6,765 nucleotides of DNA from Chloroflexota bacterium. GTDB lineage: Bacteria > Chloroflexota > Anaerolineae > Anaerolineales > UBA11579. Where the stretch lies: contig DNGN01000057.1 of NCBI GenBank assembly GCA_003486225.1, positions 1 through 6,765 of the forward strand, read 5' to 3'. The position numbers and the translations under genes are program-made. This document shows, piece after piece, positions 1-5,870 of the stretch (position 1 is the first letter of the stretch; every line of letters begins with the position of its first letter). Under the pieces are notes generated by a model that was not told the origin of the DNA, searched no databases, and was given only the letters and a program-made list of their open reading frames with translations.

Positions 1-945
1 TCAATCGAAGCGCCACAGGCCAGCTTTTTCTGCGTGCTTGTAGGTCTGTTGAATTTCTTCCGGGTGAATACGGCGGTTGATCTGGCTGAATTTTTCCACC
101 GAGACCTTTCCGGCAGGATGGTATTGCGCCATGATGTTGAGGTAGGTGTTGGGTGAGATTTGGGCCAGGGTTTGCATCACTTTGTAGCTGTTTGACACAT
201 CTTCGGGCATCACCAGGTACCGGACCAGAACGCCGCGTTTGGCAAGCCCTTGTTCATCGAAGCACAGGTCTCCAACCTGGCGGTGCATTTCGGTTATGGC
301 CTCCGTTGCTACCTGGGGATAATCCTTGGCTTGCAGGTACAGACGCGCATGATCCGGGTCTGCGAATTTAAAGTCTGGCATATAAATATCCACCACACCA
401 TCCAGCCAGTGCAGCGCATTTTGAGAGGTGTAGCCCGAGGTGTTGAACACCAGCGGCAGATGCAAGCCTTGCGCGGCGGCCAGCACCAATGCTTCGAGAA
501 TTTGAGGTACAACATGGTCTGGGGTGACCAGGTTGATGTTGTGGCAACCGGACCGCTGCAGGTAGAGCATCATGGCCGCCAGGTCTTCTGGTTTTGTTTC
601 TCTGCCAGATGTGGTTTGGCTGATATCAAAATTTTGGCAGAACACACAGCGCAGATTGCACTGTGAGAAAAAAATGGTGCCAGAGCCCCGCCAGCCGCGC
701 AGGCAGTCTTCTTCGCCCATATGCGGGAACACACTGCTGACGATAGCATAGCGTTTGGTCATGCAGGTGCCGACGCGCTCCAATAAGCGGTTGGCTCTGC
801 ATTTACGCGGGCAGGTTTGGCATTGTTCCAGGGCGGCGACTGCTTCTGCGGCGCGCCGGGCCAGCTCCCCGCTCTGGTGTAGTTTGATATACCCCGGGGA
901 GAAGCCCTCTTTGGAAATGAAGAACTGATCTTGACTCGGCATCAT
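1..945 (-). CDS. PflX-like (COG1313) radical SAM protein, substrate unknown
   Basis: This 314-residue protein is a radical SAM enzyme of the group related to pyruvate formate-lyase activating enzymes (COG1313, PflX-like). The motif CNLRCVFC puts the three [4Fe-4S]-binding cysteines at C96, C100 and C103. It follows the stretch GSGTIFFSQ that is typical of this group. A second cysteine set, C42, C45, C49 and C61, lies in front of the radical SAM core and could hold another metal site. Family-type stretches FNTSGY (168-172 region), DIYMPDFKF (187-194), VRYLVMPEDV (241-250) and IMAQYHPAG (271-279) are all present, so the protein looks intact and full length. The stop is TGA at positions 1-3. Two adjacent ATG codons (945 and 942) can serve as start, and neither has a strong Shine-Dalgarno sequence. 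Members of the family are cytosolic. No glycyl-radical enzyme is nearby, so the substrate cannot be named. Family assignment is firm; function is open. Confidence 0.9.
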   Translation of the reverse strand: MMPSQDQFFISKEGFSPGYIKLHQSGELARRAAEAVAALEQCQTCPRKCRANRLLERVGTCMTKRYAIVSSVFPHMGEEDCLRGWRGSGTIFFSQCNLRCVFCQNFDISQTTSGRETKPEDLAAMMLYLQRSGCHNINLVTPDHVVPQILEALVLAAAQGLHLPLVFNTSGYTSQNALHWLDGVVDIYMPDFKFADPDHARLYLQAKDYPQVATEAITEMHRQVGDLCFDEQGLAKRGVLVRYLVMPEDVSNSYKVMQTLAQISPNTYLNIMAQYHPAGKVSVEKFSQINRRIHPEEIQQTYKHAEKAGLWRFD

Positions 946-964
946 TTCAGGTTCGTCCGTTTTT

Positions 965-991
965 ATTTTACAACAAAAAGGTTTGTGTAAA
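965..991 (-). promoter_or_regulatory. Possible promoter of the radical SAM gene
   Basis: Read on the minus strand, TTTACA (986-991) and TAAAAT (965-970) each match 5 of 6 bases of the -35 and -10 consensus. The spacer is 15 bases, shorter than the usual 17. The site lies just past the terminator of the upstream operon and about 20 bases before the ATG, which is where a separate promoter would be needed. The short spacer and the AT-rich context keep confidence low. Confidence 0.35.
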
Positions 992-1003
992 GAAACCGGC
1001 CAG

Positions 1004-1034
1004 ACTGAAAAGAGGCGCAGATCCTGCGCCTCTT
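1004..1034 (-). terminator. Rho-independent terminator of the lipid operon
   Basis: AAGAGGCGCAG (1010-1020) and CTGCGCCTCTT (1024-1034) form a perfect 11-bp inverted repeat around a 3-base loop. On the minus strand the hairpin runs directly into a short T run (CTCTTTTCAG). On the plus strand the downstream bases are AGAAAT, with no T run. It therefore ends leftward transcription coming from the CDP-alcohol phosphatidyltransferase gene 65 bases away, and insulates the radical SAM gene. The T run is short, so termination may be partial. Confidence 0.75.
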
Positions 1035-1098
1035 AGAAATCATTAGTTGAAACGTGGCCTAGACAGGCTCAAAACGTACCCTCGGATGCCGTGTGTTT

Positions 1099-1773
1099 TT
1101 ATTCGCCTTTTCTGGCCAGTTCCAGCGTGGTTTGGATAGTAGAGGTGATGAAGAAGAAAAACAGCAGCGCGATCAGAATTAAGATCAGGAAATCAAACAG
1201 CGTCAGGGTGATATTGAAAAAGGTGCCAAAATCTGGATTCGCCAGGAAAAAAGTGATCGTATTGATCAGGATGAGCAGCGCCCGGACCTCGGTTGGGCCA
1301 AGTTTGCCGAAGGAAATCTTAAAGACTTCATCAACGTAGGTGCGCAGGAAGGTATGGGCCGAGAGCATTAAATAGGCGATCATGGCCAGGGCTGCAATCT
1401 CAATCCGGACCATAGGCGAGAGGCCGAGGGAGATGATAATAAAAAACTCATTAATGATATCGACGATGTGATCGACATAGTAGCCATATTTCGGCCGTTC
1501 GATTTTGCGGTATCGGGCGAGAGAACCATCCATGCTGTCACCATACCAGTTGACCAGGAAGCCAAAACTGGCCAGCCAAATAAATGCCAGGTTGTAGCGG
1601 GTTAGGATGTAGCCAGCAGCAATCAGGATGGCGCCGAAGATACCGATCAAGGTCATGGTATCTGGGGTGGCCCAGGCCGGAGCAATCTTGCAGAAATATT
1701 GCAGGGCGGGGCGCTCGATCGGCCCGAGCAAAATATCGTTGATCCGAACATGCTTTGTCTTTTTCTCTTCCAT
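1099..1773 (-). CDS. CDP-alcohol phosphatidyltransferase family membrane protein
   Basis: This 224-residue integral membrane enzyme should transfer a phosphatidyl group from a CDP-linked lipid to an alcohol, making a phospholipid headgroup. The CDP-alcohol phosphotransferase signature is complete: D79, D82, G83, A86, R87, G97, D101 and D105, fitting D..DG..AR(x9)G...D...D. The last aspartate of this set is the expected catalytic base. About six hydrophobic segments are visible, near 38-58, 62-78, 105-118, 124-142, 163-178 and 190-212, with a charged N-terminus (MEEKKTKHVR). A GKLGPTEVR stretch (156-164) is a further conserved-looking block. The acceptor alcohol (inositol phosphate, glycerol phosphate or other) cannot be read from the sequence. 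I chose the ATG at 1773 because GGAGGAGAG stands right before it; an in-frame ATG at 1824 would add 17 polar residues and has no such site. It is the last gene of the lipid operon, 59 bases after the DedA-like gene. Confidence 0.9.
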   Translation of the reverse strand: MEEKKTKHVRINDILLGPIERPALQYFCKIAPAWATPDTMTLIGIFGAILIAAGYILTRYNLAFIWLASFGFLVNWYGDSMDGSLARYRKIERPKYGYYVDHIVDIINEFFIIISLGLSPMVRIEIAALAMIAYLMLSAHTFLRTYVDEVFKISFGKLGPTEVRALLILINTITFFLANPDFGTFFNITLTLFDFLILILIALLFFFFITSTIQTTLELARKGE

Positions 1774-1775
1774 AC

Positions 1776-1783
1776 TCTCCTCC
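1776..1783 (-). promoter_or_regulatory. Strong ribosome binding site that sets the CDP-alcohol transferase start
   Basis: On the minus strand GGAGGAGA ends about two to five bases before the ATG at 1773, a near-perfect anti-16S match. It favours the 224-residue form over the 241-residue form starting at 1824. Confidence 0.75.
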
Positions 1784-1832
1784 GGGGAAATCTTATTTGG
1801 CAAGCTCGTGATTTTTCGAGCCAATGCCGGTA

Positions 1833-2489
1833 TTATACATCAATTGAATTTTCAGGCATTTCAGGCTCACCGAGCAGCGTTTTGCGAATTGTACGCGGCA
1901 GATAAATAAACAGCACCAGGATGAGGACCACGGTTAAAATAATTCCCACCAGCTTAATGGTCTGGTTGGCCTGGCCGATCGATTCGGCGGCGAAGAACCC
2001 TGTCAGCACCAGGGCGCTGCTGAAGATGACTTCGCCCAGCAGGACAGCCGGGAACCATTTGCGCCAGGGGATTTTGCTGATGCCAGCTGAAATGATCGAA
2101 GGCAGCGCCAGACCCATACTGAGTTTTCCTAACAACAATACTTTGAAATAGTGTGTTTGCATCGCATCGAGCAATAACTGGACAATCCGATTGCTTTTGG
2201 CACTTTTGCGGCGGAAAAATTGCTCAAAATTTCCTTTTTGGCCAACAAAATACCACCAGGAATCGGCAACCAGGCTGGCCATAATGGATACCAGGATGAC
2301 GATAAACAGATTCAGATAGGTGTTGGAAACAACGGCACCGCTGAGCAGTTTTACCACCGGGCCCTGGATAATAACCAAAATGAACAGGATTATGTAATTC
2401 CAGTTCCCGATGGGCAGGACATTGCCGTGCTGCAGCTCTAACCAAAACTGTGAGATGGTGTTGAGGATGAGATCGAGATAATTAGGCAT
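1833..2489 (-). CDS. Divergent DedA/VTT-domain-like membrane protein
   Basis: This 218-residue membrane protein resembles the DedA (SNARE-associated/VTT) family, whose members are linked to lipid scrambling or undecaprenyl-phosphate recycling and membrane homeostasis. Recognisable blocks are QGPVV (42-46), ADSWWYFVGQKG (75-86), and GLALPSIISAGISKIPWRKWF (126-146), the last matching the conserved 'aG....m....F' region after the re-entrant loop. Hydrophobic segments lie near 32-52, 59-79, 116-136, 146-168 and 180-198, with a positive stretch (RRKSAKSNR, 93-101) between them. The proline-glycine-glutamate after the first block is missing (GPVVKLLSG instead), and the usual R-F-x-P-x-x-R motif reads K122-L-S-M-G-L-A128, so the known key charged residues are changed. 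The ATG at 2489 is preferred; a TTG at 2510 would add seven residues. Neither has a good Shine-Dalgarno sequence, so translation may be coupled to the acyltransferase ending 28 bases upstream. Family call is fairly safe; transport function is not. Confidence 0.75.
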   Translation of the reverse strand: MPNYLDLILNTISQFWLELQHGNVLPIGNWNYIILFILVIIQGPVVKLLSGAVVSNTYLNLFIVILVSIMASLVADSWWYFVGQKGNFEQFFRRKSAKSNRIVQLLLDAMQTHYFKVLLLGKLSMGLALPSIISAGISKIPWRKWFPAVLLGEVIFSSALVLTGFFAAESIGQANQTIKLVGIILTVVLILVLFIYLPRTIRKTLLGEPEMPENSIDV

Positions 2490-2517
2490 ATGGTTGCTTT
2501 CGGGCTGCAATCAGCTT

Positions 2518-3402
2518 TCAGTTTGCCCAGAATTTATGGAACATCAACCACTGGTCAGGATATTGGCTGACAATATTTTCAAAGAAGGCTATATACTGAC
2601 GGGTATTAAGTTTTATATCCTCCCGTTTGTTGCCGGTGCGGATCACTTCCATCGGTTCAGAATAATGCAGCTGGTAGCCTGGGCGTGAATCTTTGTAGAA
2701 GGCGATCACGATCGTCACGGCGTTGGATAATAACGCCAGCCGGGCTGTGCCTAAGGGGACATAAGCGGGCTTGCCGAACACCTCGGTAAGCTCTGTCTCG
2801 TCGTGCTGAGGCCAATCCAATCCTCCGGCAACAATTTTGCCGTTATTGAGGTTATGAATGGCTTCGCGCAAGGATTGGGGATTGATCGGTGTGGTATAAA
2901 AACCATATTTTTTGCGGATCTCGTTTTGGAACTGGTACCCTCCATTGGGGCTTGCGGCAGACAGACCTTGGACTTTTAGCCCCAGGGCAGCTAAACAAAG
3001 CGACCCGAGATCAAAGTTGCTCAGATGAATCCCCGCAATCAGGACCCCGCGCCCGCTGGCCTGTATTTGTTTGATCTGATCGAATAAACTTTGTGGGATA
3101 TGCACGTTCTCGATGATTTTTGAAGATGGTTTGCCTATTACATGGTAAAAATCGTAATAATATTTTGCGGCATTGATGAAAGCCCGCCTGGTTAATTCGT
3201 CCAGCTTGCCGGGCTCATGATTGGCTCCTGGGATGTATGAAATGTTCTCGCGCAGCTGCTGGTAAACAGCGGGTTTGGATTCGGCGATCTTATTGCCGGC
3301 ATATTCGGCTACCCGGTATCCCAACACACGCGGGGTGAGTCTGGCAAGCCACATACCAGCACGAATATTTTTTTCTTTTTTAAAAAATTCTCGAAGATCC
3401 AT
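2518..3402 (-). CDS. Lysophospholipid acyltransferase family protein (LpxL/HtrB/PatA-like)
   Basis: This 294-residue protein belongs to the LpxL/HtrB-like branch of the lysophospholipid acyltransferases, which move an acyl chain from acyl-ACP or acyl-CoA onto a lipid or glycolipid. The catalytic HX4D motif is H126-LSNF-D131. Further family blocks are GGLDWP (193-198), FGKPAYVPLGTARLAL (209-224), an EP pair at 249-250 and the C-terminal PDQWLMFHKFW (282-292), which matches the 'PeQW.w.H.rW' ending of the family. The length is normal. The N-terminus is only weakly hydrophobic, suggesting attachment to the inner face of the membrane. The start at 3402 is supported by AAGGAAG eight bases upstream (3411-3417). 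In LPS-making bacteria such enzymes acylate lipid A; in Actinobacteria the homologue PatA acylates phosphatidylinositol mannosides. With a CDP-alcohol transferase two genes downstream and no LPS gene in view, a glycerophospholipid or glycolipid target is more likely, but this is inference. Confidence 0.88.
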   Translation of the reverse strand: MDLREFFKKEKNIRAGMWLARLTPRVLGYRVAEYAGNKIAESKPAVYQQLRENISYIPGANHEPGKLDELTRRAFINAAKYYYDFYHVIGKPSSKIIENVHIPQSLFDQIKQIQASGRGVLIAGIHLSNFDLGSLCLAALGLKVQGLSAASPNGGYQFQNEIRKKYGFYTTPINPQSLREAIHNLNNGKIVAGGLDWPQHDETELTEVFGKPAYVPLGTARLALLSNAVTIVIAFYKDSRPGYQLHYSEPMEVIRTGNKREDIKLNTRQYIAFFENIVSQYPDQWLMFHKFWAN

Positions 3403-3485
3403 CTGTGAAGCTTCCTTCTTTGGACTAAAAAAGGTGGGTATATTCTGTTGGACGATGCCCTATTGTATCAAAGCGATCATCGAAT

Positions 3486-3521
3486 GACCAAGATTATAAA
3501 TCAGAACCAGCCTGCCGTTAA
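3486..3521 (-). promoter_or_regulatory. Likely promoter of the acyltransferase-DedA-CDP-alcohol transferase operon
   Basis: On the minus strand TTAACG (3516-3521, 4 of 6 of the -35 consensus) is followed after exactly 17 bases by TATAAT (3493-3498, a perfect -10). A start near 3486 would give a leader of about 84 bases before the ATG at 3402. A second, weaker TACAAT lies closer to the gene. The 139-base gap between the hydrolase stop and this gene holds no clear terminator hairpin, so read-through from the upstream trio is also possible. Confidence 0.45.
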
Positions 3522-3541
3522 GCTCAGTGAGATATATTTAC

Positions 3542-4438
3542 TCATTGTGAAAGATACCGATCCGTTAGAAAAGCGGTTTGCATGAGGGCACAGATCGAAT
3601 CCCACTCTTGGAGAAAACCAAAATGGCCCATGTTGGGCTGCTGGATGAGTCGTGATTTGGGCAGCTGATTGGCAAAAAATTCCTGGATTACCAGGGGAGT
3701 GTTTTTGTCCTGGTCTCCCCACCAGAGGTCCACTTCTACCGGGACTGCGGTGAGTTCAAAACCCCAATCTGAGAGCAACAACTGTGCATCTCTGGCATAA
3801 CCGGTGCTTTCAACCCGCAGGTTTTCTTGCCAACAGTCCAGCAGCATGGCATAAATCTCTTGCCGGTTGAGGATTGCTTGATCGGCAGGGGAGGATTGTG
3901 CTTGTGCCATTTTGATAAATTGGTGCGGATTTTTTCTCGCCTGTGGCCAATACCATCTGAACGAGAGAAAAAATAGCCTGGGAGCCAGATGGCTCATCCA
4001 ATAGTTCAGCCGGATCAAGAAGGGCATCTTTTTTCTCAGGTCCCGCTGGGCAGCCGGCGGAGCGCTAGAGATCAGCAGCAGGCGGGACACTCTCTCCGGA
4101 AAGGCGATCCCGCAGGCAAGGGCGTATGGTCCGCCAGCTGAGAATCCAATCACCCCAAAACGTTTGGCACCCAGATGATTTGCCAACTGCTGCATGTCTC
4201 GGGGCCAGTCCAAGATGGTGCGGCGGGGATCATCGCAAGAGAGCCCATAGCCTGGGCGATCAGGAATGATCAGGCGTAAGCCTGCCTGTCGGGTAAGAAC
4301 TGGGTTGGGGTGGAACAGCCGGTTGCCAGGCTGCCCATGAAAGAAGAAAATAACCTGCCCATTGAGGTCGCCATATTCTGCATAGCCAAGCGTGCGCCCA
4401 TCCGACAAGCAGATGGTTTGGTTGATCTCAACACTCAT
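3542..4438 (-). CDS. Alpha/beta-fold hydrolase
   Basis: This 298-residue protein is a complete alpha/beta hydrolase. The oxyanion-hole block FFFHGQPGNR (31-40) is followed by the strand-turn PDRPGYGLS (59-67), the nucleophile elbow GFSAGGPYALA (98-108) with S100, the acid in WGDQDKNTP with D244 (240-248), and the catalytic base H272 in NMGHFGF (269-275). A helical cap of about 100 residues (roughly 130-235, rich in Trp, Tyr and Arg) lies between the nucleophile and the acid and would set the substrate. No signal peptide is visible, so it should be cytosolic. The substrate cannot be predicted: esterase, lipase-like and haloperoxidase-like members share these motifs. The ATG at 4438 comes nine bases after the stop of the anchored protein upstream and lacks a clear Shine-Dalgarno sequence, which points to translational coupling. 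It is the last gene of the 5700-3542 group. Confidence 0.9.
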   Translation of the reverse strand: MSVEINQTICLSDGRTLGYAEYGDLNGQVIFFFHGQPGNRLFHPNPVLTRQAGLRLIIPDRPGYGLSCDDPRRTILDWPRDMQQLANHLGAKRFGVIGFSAGGPYALACGIAFPERVSRLLLISSAPPAAQRDLRKKMPFLIRLNYWMSHLAPRLFFLSFRWYWPQARKNPHQFIKMAQAQSSPADQAILNRQEIYAMLLDCWQENLRVESTGYARDAQLLLSDWGFELTAVPVEVDLWWGDQDKNTPLVIQEFFANQLPKSRLIQQPNMGHFGFLQEWDSICALMQTAFLTDRYLSQ

Positions 4439-4447
4439 ATGATTGGG

Positions 4448-5347
4448 TTAGGGTTGAACGAAGTTCAGCCTCCAGGAACCCCAATAGGGTTCATCCTGAT
4501 CCTCGCACAGCCGACCGGTGATCGAACTGATCGGATCGCCACCTGCTTCCAGGCGCAGTGAATAGGTTACCAAAGGATCCATGGTGAAATCTGCGTAGCC
4601 AAGGCCGTATTCGGGTTTGAGCCCGGTGACAAACCGGTTGGTATTACCGTCCCAGGATACCAGAATCGCCACACCGGGGACCGGGTTCCCCGAGCCATCG
4701 ACTACAAAAACCCGGATCAAAGGTGGGTCTATGCTGGGGTTGCACTCTAGCGGGATATCCAACAAGACAAATGGCGGCCCCGGGGTAGCTGTGGGAGTTG
4801 GGGAAGCTGTTGGGGTAAAGGTGGGTGGGGGAGGGCTTCCGGAAGGATTGGGGGTATTGGTTGGTGGCGAGCTGGCCTGGGTTGCGGTGGGTGTGGCAGA
4901 GGCCTCTGTTCTGGTGGCGGTAATTGTCAAATTGGTGGCGGCGTTCGATCCGGTCGGAGAAGCTGCAATCTGGGAGTCCGGCAATTGGGCTGCCGCAGGC
5001 GGGCCGGCAGCACCTGCCTGCAGGGCTTCTGCGAGTGCACCAAGGGCCCGGGCAGCCTGCTCAGAGCCGTTGCGGCCCAGGGTGATCTGTGCCTGCACTG
5101 CCAAAGCCCGGACGGGATCATCATCTCCCAAAAGGGCTAATCGCAAAGAGGCGCGCCCCAGATCATGACTGGATTGGAAAGCCCTGGCGATCAATTCCCG
5201 GTAAGCATCTTTAAAATCGCTGCGCAGGTCTTGGGGTTGGGTTTCAATAACCTCCACAGGGGTCAAGACCCAACCATAGGCTATTCCGAGAGCCAGACCG
5301 ATAATCAGCCCGGTGATCAGGTAGATGGGAGAACGGCGATTGTTCAC
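4448..5347 (-). CDS. Membrane-anchored protein with Thr/Pro-rich spacer and beta-rich C-terminal domain
   Basis: I do not recognise a named family for this 299-residue protein. It has four visible parts. A single membrane segment (residues 9-28, after the basic MNNRRS) should anchor it with the C-terminus outside. A helical module (29-110) carries P..LR.D.K..Y (39-49) and LALLG...PV (70-79). A low-complexity Ala/Ser/Thr/Pro spacer (about 111-191) contains repeats of the TPTAT type. A C-terminal domain (192-299) looks like beta sandwich: it has alternating hydrophobics, a 'G.G.PVPGVAILVSWDG' strand pair, and two cysteines, C202 and C281, that could form a disulfide. It ends in YWGSWRLNFVQP. 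The start is GTG at 5347, overlapping the upstream stop by four bases (GTGA). Residues 20-87 are paralogous to the upstream 118-residue protein. A cell-surface role is inferred from the anchor and spacer; binding partners are unknown. Confidence 0.82.
   Translation of the reverse strand: MNNRRSPIYLITGLIIGLALGIAYGWVLTPVEVIETQPQDLRSDFKDAYRELIARAFQSSHDLGRASLRLALLGDDDPVRALAVQAQITLGRNGSEQAARALGALAEALQAGAAGPPAAAQLPDSQIAASPTGSNAATNLTITATRTEASATPTATQASSPPTNTPNPSGSPPPPTFTPTASPTPTATPGPPFVLLDIPLECNPSIDPPLIRVFVVDGSGNPVPGVAILVSWDGNTNRFVTGLKPEYGLGYADFTMDPLVTYSLRLEAGGDPISSITGRLCEDQDEPYWGSWRLNFVQP
4793..4854 (+). repeat. G-rich tract with G-quadruplex potential under the Thr/Pro spacer
   Basis: The plus strand has seven runs of three or more G in about 60 bases (at 4793, 4800, 4812, 4823, 4827, 4833 and 4850). 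Runs 4812-4815, 4823-4825, 4827-4831 and 4833-4835, with loops of 7, 1 and 1 bases, fit the usual G3+N1-7 quadruplex pattern. The minus strand here codes for the proline/threonine linker, so the G runs (CCC codons on the sense strand) may be only a by-product of that composition. They lie on the template strand of the gene. Confidence 0.6.
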
Positions 5348-5700
5348 GGCTGGCTGACCTCCAGGTCTGGGTTCCAGGTGCTCATAACCAGACTCAGGTC
5401 GCGCATCAGCAGCAGGTCAGCTGGCAGATATTGATGATCCAGGGCAAAAAGCAGGGCCTGGTTGATGATCTCGACTGGTTGGTCTGACCCCAGCAGCGCT
5501 AACTGCCTGGCAGCCAGGCCTGGGTCTTGTTCGCTGGCATACACCTCAGCCACCATGAGGACATAATCGGTTTTGTAGTCCTCACGCAGCGTGTCTGGCG
5601 GAGCATCTACAATATTCACCGGATTTATTTCGGTGGTATAGAACCAGCCCAGCACAGCTCCCAATGCGATCATGAAAATGAATAAAATGTAACGAAACAT
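5344..5700 (-). CDS. Small single-pass membrane protein, paralogue of the downstream anchored protein
   Basis: This 118-residue protein has one strongly hydrophobic segment at the N-terminus (residues 4-20) followed by a soluble, probably helical region. It matches the N-terminal half of the next gene: both read G.. (F/V) then a P-V pair, P..LR.D.K..Y (35-46 here), a hydrophobic V/I-A segment, a D...A...LALLG block (59-71) and PV....QA (75-82). It stops soon after (…LEVSQP), without the Thr/Pro spacer or the beta-rich domain. It is therefore a bare version of the module. The ATG at 5700 has a GGGAGA about 12 bases upstream, a little far. The stop overlaps the GTG of the next gene, so the two are very likely translated together. 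The family is unnamed as far as I can tell; a membrane-attached complex of the two paralogues is a reasonable guess only. Confidence 0.8.
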   Translation of the reverse strand: MFRYILFIFMIALGAVLGWFYTTEINPVNIVDAPPDTLREDYKTDYVLMVAEVYASEQDPGLAARQLALLGSDQPVEIINQALLFALDHQYLPADLLLMRDLSLVMSTWNPDLEVSQP

Positions 5701-5870
5701 AGTTCTGTTATTCTCCCATAGACCAGGATGCTCTGCAAGTAAAACCAGGGCAGAGCTTGCGGCTGGCGGCCATACCTGGCTGGCTGTCGGTTGAGATTTG
5801 GCGGTTAGCCCTCAGGTTTGGTATGAGATTTTTTTGGAGCGCATCCTGCATGCGGTATTATAATACTCCT
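5701..5870. other. Divergent intergenic region between the anchored-protein operon and recD2
   Basis: This 170-base stretch separates two diverging transcription units and must hold promoters for both. Visible are a 7-bp inverted repeat (GCTCTGC at 5730-5736 and GCAGAGC at 5750-5756, 13-base loop, no T run), several GGCTGGC-like short repeats (5761-5785), a T7 run at 5829-5835 and the TATTATAATA palindrome near the recD2 start. For the minus-strand gene, TTTACT followed after 17 bases by TATGGG is the best -35/-10 pair I can find, and it is weak. I see no small gene or RNA here. Confidence 0.6.
5834..5865 (+). promoter_or_regulatory. Probable recD2 promoter with a perfect TATAAT
   Basis: TATAAT at 5859-5864 is a perfect -10 hexamer inside the palindrome TATTATAATA (5856-5865). 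Its expected start, about seven bases downstream, falls on the G of the GTG at 5871. A -35 is weak: TTGGAG at 5834-5839 has a 19-base spacer. If real, the promoter would give a leaderless recD2 mRNA. If the ATG at 5850 is used instead, this AT-rich patch is just coding sequence. Confidence 0.4.

Noticed and set aside
250..666. A 138-codon open frame on the plus strand inside the radical SAM gene
   Set aside because: It lies antisense to a well-conserved enzyme and has no recognisable motif or ribosome binding site.
1774..1832. Small imperfect hairpin (GCTCG/CGAGC, 8-base loop) between the DedA-like and CDP-alcohol transferase genes
   Set aside because: The stem is only five bases with no T run; an attenuator cannot be supported.
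1099..3402. Naming the lipid genes as a phosphatidylinositol mannoside pathway
   Set aside because: No mannosyltransferase or inositol enzyme is visible and the acceptor of the CDP-alcohol transferase cannot be read from the motif.
4617..5168. A 183-codon open frame on the plus strand opposite the anchored protein
   Set aside because: It is the mirror of the Thr/Pro spacer and shows only Gly/Val-rich low complexity with no domain; the minus-strand gene has an anchor, a paralogue and operon packing.
5730..5756. 7-bp inverted repeat with a 13-base loop
   Set aside because: No T run follows on either strand and both neighbouring genes read away from it, so it is not a terminator; too short to call an operator.
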